Source: Fratercula arctica (taxonomy: Eukaryota > Chordata > Aves > Charadriiformes > Alcidae). Taken from it: 64,000 nucleotides of DNA. The stretch is from contig CANTUZ010000003.1 in NCBI GenBank assembly GCA_947846985.1, forward strand, positions 54,136,096 through 54,200,095, in the 5' to 3' direction. Made by a program: the position numbers and the translations under genes. Position 1 is the first letter of the stretch. Every line of letters starts with the position of its first letter. Below, piece after piece: positions 1-12,183 of this stretch. The notes under the pieces were generated by a model that ran no database searches, had not been told where the DNA came from, and saw nothing but the letters and a program-made list of their open reading frames with translations.

Positions 1-3000
1 CCACTTAGTTTCATTGTGCCTCTAGAAATGAAAAGCAAACTCTTTCTAATCCCTAAGTCCCTTTTTTTCCTCATTGCTGCATGCTTTTTTTCTCTCTTAA
101 ATACCCATTCTGGCCTGTGATTAGACACACACATTCAGTGTGGGATATAGATACGTTTCACAGTTTAGAAGTAACTTGGGCACAAAACTCTTCTTCTCAC
201 AAGATAAAATCATTCTTTATGACGTCCTTGCTAATGCCAACAGAACAAGTTGGCATTTCATGACATATTACTTGTTTTAATCCTATCGGACAGTTCATAC
301 GCTTCCTGAGAACTGGGGCAGAAGAACTTTGGGAACAGAAGATTGTGTGGTTACTTAGGGTGTTGCTCCGAAGATGAAATCCAGCACAGGCACATCAGTT
401 TGTCTCATTTTCTGCACGGTGCCTTCTCATTTTTCCTGAACTTCTGTCTTCTGAATTTTCTTGGACATTTTCAGATCTCACCTTGCATACGTGTCCCTCA
501 TCACTTGCACCCTGGAAGAGGTAGAGCTGTCTGCTTATAATAGTGATGTTTGGCTACACTGTGGTGAACACCTTTTGTGAGGAACTGGATGAATTAAGAG
601 GTTCAGCCCTTTGCTTTCACACCCACCCCAGCTACCCCCAACTTTAAAAACTCACGTTTGATCAGTCAAGAGCAGAAAATGTAACAAACAGATGCTTTAT
701 TATATAAGCATGGGGGCTGAATAAATCGTTTAGAGCTAGCTTTTCTTACAATTTGAGGAAGGTTTCTTTTGCAAAGGGGAAGGTTTTCCACCCAATGTCA
801 GGATCAGAATACAACTACTGTGATGGATTTCAGAGGCAGAAGAAATATCGCAGACAGAGAGGTTTATCGGCATTACAAATGATGGTGATTTCTTTCACTG
901 ACACCCAGAAGCTTATAAGCACTCAGCAGTAAGCAGAGGTGCTGTGTCTGAGACGTCTGACCTCCCTGAGGCATCTCGATGTGTTCTGCTTGCGTTGATG
1001 CCTCTATGCCAACGGGTACACCAAAGTCCCAAGGACAGACTTAAAATGACCTGCAAGGTTTCTGCGCTTGTTGCTAGTTACTAATTTAGCTGTGGGTCAG
1101 AACTGAAGTAACCCATTCCTCTTTGGAAGAGCTGAGTTTAGAGTATCCACTAGGGACTGGAGTGCTGCACTTGTGGCATGACCTCTGGCTAAAATCCCCA
1201 CTGAGTCCACAGCAGTGAATGACCTGCAAGGCAGGAGAAGCCAGAGTGATGCTACCACCTTCTACCTCACCTCTCTTCTGCACTTCCCACACTAGGTAAA
1301 AACTGCTGCTCCAAAGGAGCAGTGCCGCATACAAAAAGAAAAATCTAAAATACTACTGAAGTGGAAATTAATGGGCCATCCGCAAAACACACCTTGCTTT
1401 TTAGGAGCTGAGGAGCCCTAGGCATTTCTAGTTTTCTGTACACCCTCAAGTTCTGCTGCCCCCTGGCATCTCCACTGCTGCTTCCACCTAACCCTACCCT
1501 GAATTCACAGAGTGGGTATCCCTGGTCACCTGAGGACCTTGTTTTCATAAGGTTACACTGAATTCAGCACACTGCTGCCGTGGTCAACTTTTCTTGTGGA
1601 TCTTCTGGTCCGTGGCCAGGAATGTGTCTAGTACAGTGCTAAAACTGACCTCTACCAGGAATGAAAGACTGTGAAAAGTCTCCTTCATGAAAGCAACAGC
1701 CCTGGAAATCTTTCTCATGTATGTTAGCGCATGTCTGCCCTCCTGATGCTGCATTTAATCCTTTGGACTCTCATCCCCTGTTCTAATGTGACCAGACAAT
1801 TGGGAAAAGAAGGGGACCTGTGTTATCTCAGGCAATGTTGGGAAAGGAATGCCCAGCTGCTTCATTAAATTGACTTCCCAGAGCATTATGAAGAGGGAGC
1901 AAGTACTGCCAGTGGCCACCTTCTAGCGAGGTGAATGGAGCTCTTTCTTTCTTTGTTTCTCTTTAGACACCTTTTTTTTTTTGAAGCAGATAGAGCTATT
2001 TACAGGCGATAAGCTGAAATGTATTGTATTTTGTGAGGAAACATCCAGAAAGCTGATTCTGCATACAGCATCAGGAACATGGCAAGCGTTAAGGAAGGGG
2101 AGGGCGGGGGGAGGAATGGAGATTGCAGACCTGTAAATGAGCATAAAGGTAGTAACAAAAATTTCCAGATTTAGAAGTTTGGAAGCATCACTGATAACCA
2201 GAGCTTTACAAAGTTGCTTAAACAGAAAGCCTATGAGCTGCTAGTGGAATACAGAGGGTTATTTTGTACTTGCTGGACTTTTTAATATATTTCTTTTGTG
2301 TGGATGAAGCAAAGGAAATGCTCAAATGAAGAGCGGGATTAAATCTTTAAAGCATGCTACAATGTTTTGTTTATTCCTGTACTTTATCTTTAGAGACTCC
2401 ACAGTTGCTCTACTCTCAGCACTGCCTGATAACAGGAGATTTGTGAAAATGTCTCTGCAAAAGAGAAGAGGGTGGGCAGAAACAAACTTTTCACAGTGAC
2501 TCAGAATCATCTCACTGGTAAGTTTAGAGAGAAACAGCTTTTTAAAAGCTCCTGCTGCCTTTGGAACAAATTGTGAGAGGAGAAAAGAGTATTCATTCAC
2601 ATTGTAAAGTGTTCATTTTTAAACAGAGAGGAAGAAGGAGGTATTTAAGGGAGGAGGGGGGTGGAATCATGTGTTTTTCATAGCAACATTTCGCTTTCTA
2701 CCAGTAGTTCTAGAATTTCCATTAGGCAGAAAAACAAACAACAAGGCTGCCAACCACAGAGATGAAAGAAGAAGCCAATGGAGAGAAACAGATTTTTACA
2801 CATAGTGCAGTGATGACAAAATACCAAGGCTCATTGACAGCATTGTCAAAGCTTAAAATTATAGTTAATGATACAGTAGTGGCTCTCTGACATTTTAAAA
2901 CACCATGGCACATGGATTCCTCACTGTATTTGTGGTTTCCTCCTTCTCTAGAGAGCAACAAACTTAAACTGATCCTGCTGCTAGGTGGTAACAGCCAGTG

Positions 3001-5437
3001 TAAAACAATTATTTTCTTAGGCTATAGCATAAATTGCATCAGGTGCTCCTCTGTACACTTTGTTATCAGCCTGCTGGGAGCAAACATAGCACTGTAGTAT
3101 CAAGAGTCGTTAGTTCAAGTCGGGACTTGGTTGACTGAGCAGGTGGAAGTTTTACATGTCAGATGGAGGAAGCTTACTGCAATATTGAGTAGCAGTTACA
3201 TAAACGCCGCGAGGGTGTTACCGCTCCTTTACTGACAGGCAAGCCGCAGAGGTTAGGGAGTTTAAAGTGGTTAGTGAAGTCAGGTAGTCCACAGCCATAA
3301 AGCTTCTCTTTAATTTCTGGTTGGACTCAGGTTTTATCAGCAAATTGTTGATAAAGAAGTAACTTTGCAAGCACTGAAGTGCTTCCGTTTGGTTTAAAGT
3401 GGAATTTAGGTGCCTAACTGTAGCCATGCAACTTGCAAAACACCCAGCCAGCTTCCTTACCTGCTTCTCCATCTGGAGGCGGGTTTCTCTCCCCCACACC
3501 ATCCGCAGGCACTGAGATGTGAATGAGGCACAGGATTTCCCATTCGCCCAGGCTGATTTTGTTGTCAGTCTCACCTTGGAGCACCCCCCTCTCTGCATCT
3601 GATGCATGGAGAGCTGGCATGGACAGCCAGTGCCGTGCACTACACCACCTCTGAGCAAAACGCACTAACAGCCTGGGAACTACACCTCAGGTGTCACATC
3701 TGCCCAAAACCCTGACACTGGGCTGTAGACACAAGCTTTTTCTTCCTCCTCCCACTTTTGGCCGCCGGAAATTTTTTTTTATTTGAACTGTGGAGTAACT
3801 CAGGCTAACAGATGGGATGCGGGAGGCCCTACGTGAGCATCGACCTGTAGTGAGTGGGTGAGCAGAGCATGTGTGTAGGAATGACTTGGACCCTCTCTGG
3901 CGAAGGAGGGCTCCACATCCTAGTTGCCTCCTTTCTGGTGAGTGCTGTGGGCTACCGCGCAAAATGTAGCTCGTGAGAATATTGACTGGTGTCCTCTGGT
4001 TTAAATAAGTGCTGATAACCAACATATGAGGAAAGCCAGAGCACGGGAACAAGTAAAAGAAGTGAAGCTATAAGTAAAAAATGGTATTGCCTCTAAGTTA
4101 CTGAGGAATACACAGTTTCAGGAGAAGGGTGTTTAACACTGAGAAATGGTGTTAAGTTGAAAGTTGAAAGACCTGAATGTGCTCTTTTGAAGGGTGGGAA
4201 CACAGATCATACATTAAAATAACCAACATATTGGAAGATATAGCATGTGAAATGGAATCCAGAAGTAAAGATTTTGAATAAATAGCTGACACTTGGTCAG
4301 AGAGTAAGGAAAGGACATGAATAACAAAGACTGTGCCTACGATTAGGATGGAGATAGACTATAACATAAGCAGTTGGATCCATTGATCCTATCTCAACCC
4401 TATGCAAGGCTTGTAAATATTGAAGGAAACAGAACTGAAGATATTGAGGAAAAAATAAAAATAAGATAAGCCACAACATATTCTTTAGGAGTAGATTATG
4501 ATATACTGATGACGTACACATCTTTACCAACTGATCTTCTTGCTGACAAGGAAGTATTGGATCCAGTCCATCCGGATGTCAAAGAAACACATCGAGGAAA
4601 ACAAAAGTTAATGTAGCAAAGATGAAAATTAGTAGGAGAAAATGAAAGGTGGCTAAGAGTGAAAGGTGGTTAAAGAAGAGAGGAGAAAGAAAAGGAGAAA
4701 ATGAAAGATGGCTAAAGAAGAGACAAAAAAAAATTAACCTAAAAAAAACCAAAAGAGGACAGGATTGCTGTCAGGGGAAGAGAAAGGAGATATTTAAGGT
4801 AAAAATCAATGCTGGCACTGTGAAGTGCTGGCAAGAGTGAAGCAGTATAAACTCTCCTAACTAAACTTACGTTGAAAACTTAAGAAGTTTTGAAACATCA
4901 GAGGATAGAGGTCTGGAACAGCCAACCAGTCAATATAATGGAAACAGCATTTTAAGACAGACCTTTGCAAACAAATTGAAGCTTGATAAATTATAGGCTG
5001 CAGGGCTGACTCTGATAACAGGGACCTGGGCTTGGTGACCCAGGAGATCCTTTCCAGTTCTTTGTATATAAATTGGAATACAGGAGCTGGAATACTTGTG
5101 GACCAGTCTTCTTACTGATAATGCATGAGATGAGAATTTCTAATACCAAATAGCATTAAAGAATAAAATGACTAGTTCCTTTGTCACCTGTTAGTCTGAG
5201 GGGAGAGGTAAAGAAGAGAGGTATACCCTTTTGTGAACTGTAAGACTTTGTAAAAATGCAGATCTTTTTCTGTTTACATTTTCTTGCATGTATCTAACAT
5301 GGTAGTGTTTTACATTGATAAAGCTGATCACAACAGTAAAAAACGGTGATAAGCTAACAAAAATGTTTACATCTTAATTACAAATTTTTATTGTATAACC
5401 AGAATTGTGTATAATAGAAATAGGCCTGCGGAGGGAT
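1..5437. other. Upstream intergenic sequence, no gene seen
   Basis: This is AT-rich unique sequence. The reading frames present are short (the longest is about 146 codons, on the - strand at 3218-3658). They overlap each other in several frames, lack recognisable domains and are not flanked by convincing splice sites. Near 3395-3425 a piece containing TTAGGTGCCTAA resembles old interspersed repeats of amniotes, but it is too short to classify. I see no promoter, RNA gene or mobile element that can be defended here. Confidence 0.6.
4640..4733. repeat. A/G-rich degenerate local duplication
   Basis: The purine-rich block GAAAGGTGGTTAAAGAAGAG and close variants (GAAAGGTGGCTAAGAG, GAAAGATGGCTAAAGAAGAG) occur three times within about 95 bases, separated by AGGAGAAA-type spacers. 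This looks like slippage or a small degenerate minisatellite. The whole block is purine-biased on the + strand. No function can be inferred. Confidence 0.55.
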
Positions 5438-5905
5438 TTAAAGAAGTAATTTAATCCGTCCCCTGTGGGATGAACTATACCTTACAGCATTCCTGACAGA
5501 TGCTAACCTGCTCGTAGAAATCTCCAAAGATGGAACTGTGTGAATTCCCCAATGCTTTTGTTGCACTCACTGTTTAGAAAGGTTCACTTAAGGTCTAGCC
5601 ACAAACCTTGCAGCAACTGAAACTCTTTTTTTTTTTTTTTAAGCAACTGTTCCGTATTTGAAGATTGTTATTTTATCTGCCTTCGGCCTTTTCTTCTCTT
5701 GATCAAATAGCACCAGTCCTTTCAATCTTTTCCTCATAGGTTGCATTTTTCTGACTTCTAATCCTTCCCTGTTGCTCTTCTCTGGTTTCAATAAAACAGA
5801 TCTAAGGCCATACTGAACTCTGAAAGCCAGTTCTGAGTAGGGCAAGATTACTTTCTGTATCTTGCTGACCTTACTCGTGTTTATAAAGCCTAATATGACA
5901 TTGTT
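5438..5905 (-). mobile_element. Ancient CR1-like LINE 3' fragment
   Basis: Read on the - strand, the segment follows the layout of the 3' end of old CR1/L3-type LINEs of amniotes. Recognisable blocks on the + strand, in order, are TTTAATCCGTCCCCTGTGGG, CCTGACAGATGCTAACCTGC, AGAAATCTCCAAAGATGG, ATTTGAAGATTGTTATTTTA, CTTTCAATCTTTTCCTCATA, GTTGCTCTTCTCTGG and, at the far end, CTTGCTGACCTTACTCGTGT. The copy is heavily diverged, has no open frame and contains a run of about 15 T near 5626-5640 at a place where consensus sequence is missing. Assignment is by recognition of the block order from memory, not by a search. Confidence 0.7.
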
Positions 5906-7832
5906 TACTCGGAAGTTCTTCCTGTTTTAAAAATGGATCATTTCATGAAGGTGAGAACACGTGTCAGCCAGGCATTTTCAAAAAGAAAGAACTGAAACAA
6001 ACTAATGTGAATGATGATGAAGAACTGTCTCTGTATAGAAATGTTTTTAACTGGCTGTGAAGAAGAAAAAAAAAAAAAAAAGCCCTGCACAATTAAAAGG
6101 CATAGGTTCTGAGTTTTAAAAGGAAACACAGAAGCACAAATAACAAGGAGAGTTGCTTGTTCATAAGTTTAACTCTAAGGATTGTAGATCTTTGCTAAGG
6201 GAGAGTACACTAGTAGAAATGAACCAGTAAACATCAGTAGAAATTTTAATTTCTTTTGCTTTAAGCATGTTGGAAACTAAAGAAATTCTAATAATGGTTA
6301 GAATTTCATCTAATACAAGGCAGAAATGTTACATAGAGAGTATCATGAAAGAGAAAAAATGTTCATATAATGGAACTGTTTTGTAGTTTGAAATAATTCA
6401 GTGATGCATTTGACCTAATTCCCAGCTTTTGCTGTTGTTGGGGTGAGGGGTTTCTGTGTTTTCAGGTTGTTTCTTGTTGCATGCATGCCACATGCCAGTG
6501 ACTCCATGCTCCCATTCGGCCTGGGTTTCCTTCATGTGTGCCAAGGAACCTGGTCTGCATTAGGAGGAAGGACCCATCCTTTGCCCAGGTAATTCTGCTG
6601 CCCTTTCTGGTACTGGAGAGGTTTTTCTACGTGTACATTTGTTTGTTACAACTCTGTTTGTTGCTGTGCTGTCCTACATGCTTTCCTTTTAATTAAGACT
6701 TTTGTAATGTCTCCAGAGTTAGGTGGACGGCACATTATTTTTTTTTTTTCTTACCACAAAAGGAAATAAATATTTTACAGGTGAACATCTTCCTACAGAA
6801 TTAAGATGTTAGGAATTATAGCGCTCAACAAACATCTTCATTAACAGTGTTGCAGGCATTACTCCTGACAGGAACCTCTTGACACTTCTTATTCTCTGCT
6901 TTCCCATCACAATAAGACAACAACATTAACTCTTCCCCCAACATGCACCCCTTTAAGTTTGACAGAGCAGCAATATAAACAATACTTGGTTTAGATCACA
7001 TGCAAGCAATTGCTCTGCGTTATGCAATGTGATTAAAAGACAGACTGTACTGTTTTCAGTATGTGTTGATTAAGCACTCTTAAGCAGGGTATTTTTAAGG
7101 CATGTGTTGCCACCATGGTCCAGGTACTGTGTGTCGAGCAGTGACATGAGAGAACTCTGCTCATAAAATTATCTTGATTAATAAGGGGTCTATTTCGAGA
7201 TGGGCTGCAGAGCCAGCTGGGGTTGTAGCTGTGCACCACAAACTGCTGCCTGGTACTTCCTGGAGCCTCCTGTTCCTGCCTCCACTTCTGCATACGTTGT
7301 TATAAGCCAGATGGGAGAGTTTCTGCTCGCACAGGGTGATTTGACGCTGTACGCATTGCTGCCGGTACAACACTCTGAACAATTTTGCCTAATACTACCT
7401 GGAGTTATGCCACAAACACAGGACATCATGACAATCTACACCAGTCAGCTCCACAAGGTCAATGACCAAAAGCCTTCAGATTTAAATTTGAAATGTTCTC
7501 CTAGCTAGTACTAAACCAGGAATTAATGCTCACAGAACCATAGACTTTGTGGAGTTTAAAATCTTTATTATTTGTACCAAAAACACAGTAATGAGGCCTC
7601 TTAAAATACATAACTGATTTGTTAAACAAGTTCTTTTAAACTACTGATTTTTTCCTTAAGTACAAAGATTAAAAGCTATGTTAACTTAATGCTTGGCCAG
7701 GTAACCAGAACAGAAAGTATGTCTGCTAGCTACATTACAGCGACACTGGAACTGTGCTCAGCAAAACGTTTTAAGTGTACATTTGAACACTCTGATTATC
7801 CGATCTGCATATTTAAAGGCAGGGCACTGGAT

Positions 7833-7884
7833 TATCTCAAGACGACATAAACTGATACTGCATATCTCAAGACGACATAAACTG
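7833..7884. repeat. Short tandem duplication, 30-bp period
   Basis: A 22-base block beginning TATCTCAAGACGACATAAAC is present at 7833-7854 and again, identical, at 7863-7884. The 8 bases between the copies differ from the sequence after the second copy. A perfect match of this length suggests a fairly recent slippage duplication. Confidence 0.85.
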
Positions 7885-9526
7885 CAACTCTCCTATACTT
7901 CAATAGCTATTTTCAACCTAATTTCAGTGCCTAGAAGTGGTACCACCACAATACTGCTAAAAGTACTTCCTAAAGTAATATACACATTTTTTATTAACAG
8001 TCATATCCAATTATTGCTGTTTCAAAATTATCCACTTTTTACTGTTTCTCTATTATAAGATGGTTAGAGCAATTTCTAGGAATTGTTACAAATCAATACG
8101 AATAAAAGGGAATATTTGCCCCAAGACATCCATGAAAGACTTCTTCATTTTAGTGAGACAACTGCAATATAAGACACTTTCCAAGAAACGTAGGTGTACT
8201 GTCTGCAAGCCAACTCCTTTATTGCAATGCACTGTGTTTTAATATTGTACACTATTATTTTATTGCATCATCTATGACAGTGTGTCCTTTCATTTCAGCA
8301 GAAAATTACACAATGTACTGCAACTTTTTTTCCCTCCCTTTAACAACATTTCTATTTGATTCCATTCTAAAATGATAGCAGGTACTACTTTTTCATCACT
8401 ACATTGCTTCAGGGTGACTACATATATATAATTTTCCTGTACAACTCATCACACCTCTAAAAGAAACAGCAAGCACTTGCAGTTATATTGCCCAGTTACA
8501 TGCCACGCGGTCCATGTCATTCCTCTTTTGAAGTTGCATTATCTAAGCTGCAAACTACAAATTTACTTATGCTACAGGTATGAGAAATAAAGGCTGTAGG
8601 TTGAAGTAGATGGAATTGTGACTCAAAATGAATGGCTTATACATTCTTAAATTAAAAGTTGGAGGGATTAAATTAATGATTTCTTATAGAAGAACAACGA
8701 AAACCAAACCTGTTACTTAGCGCATCTTAACCTAGACACTTTAAAAATCACTTCTGTCCTCCGGTCCTCCTGTTGTGCAGCGTGCTGTGTTACTTGTTCT
8801 TTATACAGGTACCTTATGAGTCTCAGCTGCAGCAGCTTAATATCGTGTCTTAATTGTTTCCCCCATCTTTTTTTCTTTCGTCATGGTCTTTTTTTTTTTT
8901 TTTTCCCAAGGGTAGGATAACTATAATTGAAATAATAACCAAAACCTAACTTTCTTTTCCGGGTCCTTTGTTGTATGTTATTTGGGGTTTTTTTCTCTCC
9001 TATGTAAACTGATGGGTAGAAGCCAGTTTAGATGTAAAAGTACTAATTTGTAACCCCAAAGTTCCTAAGAAGACTAATCATACTTGAAACACACTTACTA
9101 TTTGAATATTTATTGTCTTGAGAATGTACAGGTGCTTTTGTAATTTAATATCTGCATTGCCTTTGTAGACCTCCATTTGGAACAAAATTTTTTGCATAGT
9201 ACTGTAGTAAGATTTTTGGATAAAAATATTACTCCAAAAATAAAACTGAAACTCTCTAAATTAAAAACAAAGTCTGTTTATGCTGTTGGGCATCAGGTAT
9301 TTACAAGTGAGCTGACAAGTGACTTATTATTAAAAAAACCAGTTACTAACAGTGGTTTAAATATTCTGTTTTTCTGAGGGTGATGGTCTCATTAAAATAA
9401 ATACTCAGTGACAATTATTTTAATCAGTAACAGTTCAATGCATGTACAAATTTCAGATGACTACCAGGTATTGGATTTTGGTAGCTAGGAAATTGAATGG
9501 GATGAGACCTCTATGGTTTGAACTAT

Positions 9527-9562
9527 GTTCAATGAAGTTCAATTGAACACAGTTCAATGAAG
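9527..9562. repeat. Palindrome flanked by direct repeats
   Basis: GTTCAATTGAAC at 9537-9548 is a perfect 12-base palindrome. It is flanked by two copies of GTTCAATGAAG (9527-9537 and 9552-9562). The nested arrangement is probably a by-product of local duplication. A regulatory role is not supported. Confidence 0.7.
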
Positions 9563-12054
9563 CTGCAATAATACATTTTTATTCCATTTTGAAACTGGTT
9601 TTCATTCCCCATTACTGTAGCAAGACTATTTCAGAACTTAATTTCTATGATTAGAAACTTGTTTTTAATTTACACTTTAACTGCAGCCTATTACCCAGTA
9701 CCAGGACTGATTCTGGCAAAGATTAACTGGAATGGGTAGGAGTTTTGCTTGGAGAAGGGCTGATGATTAAGCTTTAAAATATGTAGTACATTAGGGAAAA
9801 GCTCCCAAACTGGAGACCTCAACCTGGTGGGAGTTTTTATGGTTCCATTACTACAGCTGTTTCAAAACACAGCACTGAGTTAACTGTTGGTGAAACCGAA
9901 CTGTCATTCTGGCCATCTCATGTCTTAGCCTGGTGTGTGGGGCTGGTTTCTGCACACAGGTTAGCACATCCTGCTTAGCTGGACAGCTTGGCGTAGCCCT
10001 AACCTTGCTGCTATTGCCAATAAATCAAACTTTCCTTTCTGCCACACTTCTGGTCCATGTGCAGGTGAGTGCTAAGGCTTCTTTGCAGCACTGTCTCGAC
10101 ACAAAACATGCAGCACAACGCAATTTCAATTTGTGCTCAGGTGTCCTGCCCGTCGGCAGAAGATGACAGGCATACAATGGAAGTGGGACGTGACTGATAT
10201 GTGCTATGGGTTCCACAGTGCTTATTTTTGCAGCTGAACAGGTAGCACAGTGGTTTACTAGAAGTCTGCAATTTGAAAAATTATTAAAAACTTTAACTGC
10301 ATTAATGGTATCTGTACGAATCACTGCCATTACTGTAGAAATCAAAATGGGACCTCGGAAGTGGCAGTAAAGGGGTGAATTTTGAAGAAAAGGCAACCTC
10401 TGGCATAAGAGCAGGAAGAAGAACATATTTATTTTTTTTTACAAACCCTGCTAATTAGAGTTCCATAAGCGTCCATAAGGATTACCAGAGAGAACATTGT
10501 CTTGGAACCATTTTTCCTCCCATCTGTTATCTCAGAAATCAATATGCAGTCATTTATGCAGTCAATAAATTTCCTGTGTAATATTTGTTTGTACTATAGG
10601 GCATTGGGACCCTGAACAGGTCTTCACTGAGTAGTGGACTGCGCAAATAAGATATGAAAAGAGGACTGAGCATCCCAGTGAAATCAGGAATTTGGTAAAG
10701 TGGAATCATTAAACCTCTTTTTTCTGTGTCTCAGAGCTGGGGTTTCCAGTGGAATCTCTCATGTGACATGAGGATGAGGGAAGACCCATCACTATTCTTC
10801 CCTTTTGCAGGGACAGTACTGTCTCGCTTTGCACCCCAGACACTTACTTTCTGAAAAAATCGAGAATTACAAACGTGTCTGTCTGGAACTGTCCCATGGG
10901 CTCAGAGGCTGTGGCTGGGAATGAGGGATGAGCACAAAGACCTGCAGGCTGTGTACTCAGCGGCCTTGTCCCCTTCGGAAAATTGGCTGTAAGGAGAGGG
11001 CTACTAAAGATGGGAGAAAAAGCTAACTTGAAAACAAATGATTGTGTCTTGTCTTTTGAATGAAAGATTTTCCTCTTGAAAAAGCAGAAAATACAATGCA
11101 CGTGCATTGCCTGGTGATTCAGGTGTGATGTAACGCTAAAGGAATAAATGACGCTGTTATTGTGAAAGAGCTTGACACGTTTTCTGTGTAAGGCTATTAG
11201 TGAGAGGACTGCCCATTGGTACAGCTTCACTGCTCCTGGGAAGAGGCAAAGTGCTTGTGCAGAGTAAGCTGCTGTGACCACTGGCGTCTCGATATAGAGG
11301 TGTTCTGAACAGGGCCAGATAGCGCTGCACTTGAAATGCCAAAGGAACTACATCTACACTAAAATTCATACTTTGCTGCACTGTTGTTAGCAACAGAAAC
11401 TTTCTGCTGGAAAAAATAAAATTAATATAGACACAGTCTAGTAGAATTGTATCTATTCTGGTTTTGCAAATGATGTACGTTCTCCTTAAAGGCTAGACGT
11501 ACAATACCAAATATTTAGAGAGGTTCTTAGCATTAAAAATAAATGCACACCAGTGCATAATGCATACAAGAGAATTAGTCAGCTGACATTTATTGCATAT
11601 ATGCAATTATATGCAAGTATATACACTCAAATGAGCAAATTCAGGTGCGTGTGTGTAATGAAGCTCAGTGTTTAAAAAGCTTGGCCTCCTGTCTGTCCCC
11701 TTATCCAGGGAATGCAACGGTATCTCTGGAACAGCCAGGATGTTACTAAACAGTGGGAAAATTGCTTTTGAAGCTTGTGCTTGCAAAACAGTTTTTTTCC
11801 TTGATGTGGAGATCAATTTGCTTTTGGGATGCAAGGATGCAAAAAAATGTTTTTCATCAAATTAAGAAAAGGTGCTTCTGTAGCAGACTAATTAGCTATC
11901 TAAAAGAAATGTTTTGTTTAACACCTGATTTCTTCTTTAAATATATAAATACCAGCTAGTGTTTTAAAGCTTCTGTAGCCGTGAATGGCTCTGCTGTCCC
12001 TCACTGCAAGCTACATTTTTATTACTTCTTCCCAATAAATTTATTTTGCTGACA

Positions 12055-12183
12055 TGGGCCCTAATCCAGCAAAGCGTTAGAACATATGCTTAATTTTAAG
12101 CGTGTGAGTAAAGCTGATATAGAACTTTCCTATGCCTAAATTTAAGCACAAATTTGTGTTTGGCTTAGCTGGGGTTATAGTTT
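12055..12183. mobile_element. Ancient palindromic MITE-like element
   Basis: The left half contains CTAATCCAGCAAAGCGTTAG followed by CATATGCTTAATTTTAAGC. The right half contains CCTAAATTTAAGCAC followed by TTTGGCTTAGCTGGGGTTA. The right half is a diverged reverse complement of the left (GCTTAAAATTAAGCA against GCCTAAATTTAAGCA; CTTTGCTGGATTA against CTTAGCTGGGGTTA), so the element is an interrupted inverted repeat of about 125 bases. This is typical of a non-autonomous DNA transposon. The motif AATCCAGCAAA with AAGCGTGTGAGTA matches a widespread old amniote repeat as I remember it, but the family name is not certain. It has no coding capacity. Confidence 0.55.

Larger units (their letters stand above)
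5906..12054. other. Upstream intergenic sequence, no gene seen
   Basis: AT-rich sequence with several poly-T runs (for example near 6740 and 8890). The overlapping short ORFs at 7033-7508 occur on both strands and are not convincing. Around 7560 the - strand carries AATAAAGATTTT, a possible polyadenylation signal, and the following few kilobases on that strand are AT-rich like a 3' UTR, but no upstream coding exon or splice structure supports a gene. Otherwise nothing is recognised. Confidence 0.5.

Noticed and set aside
3218..3665. Overlapping - strand frames of 146 and 83 codons
   Set aside because: No recognisable domain, two frames open over the same bases, no splice or promoter context.
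4970..5065. GGTGACCCAGGAGATCCTTT followed by CCAGTTC, resembling the end of a LINE or LTR
   Set aside because: The resemblance to repeat 3' ends is limited to about 30 bases and could not be extended on either side.
7033..7508. Cluster of overlapping frames on both strands (up to 102 codons)
   Set aside because: No domain or conserved motif seen; four frames share the same segment, which suggests a chance shortage of stops.
7556..9700. Possible - strand 3' UTR ending at an AATAAA-like signal near 7560
   Set aside because: AATAAA is common in AT-rich DNA, and no coding exon, splice site or promoter for a - strand gene was found upstream of it.
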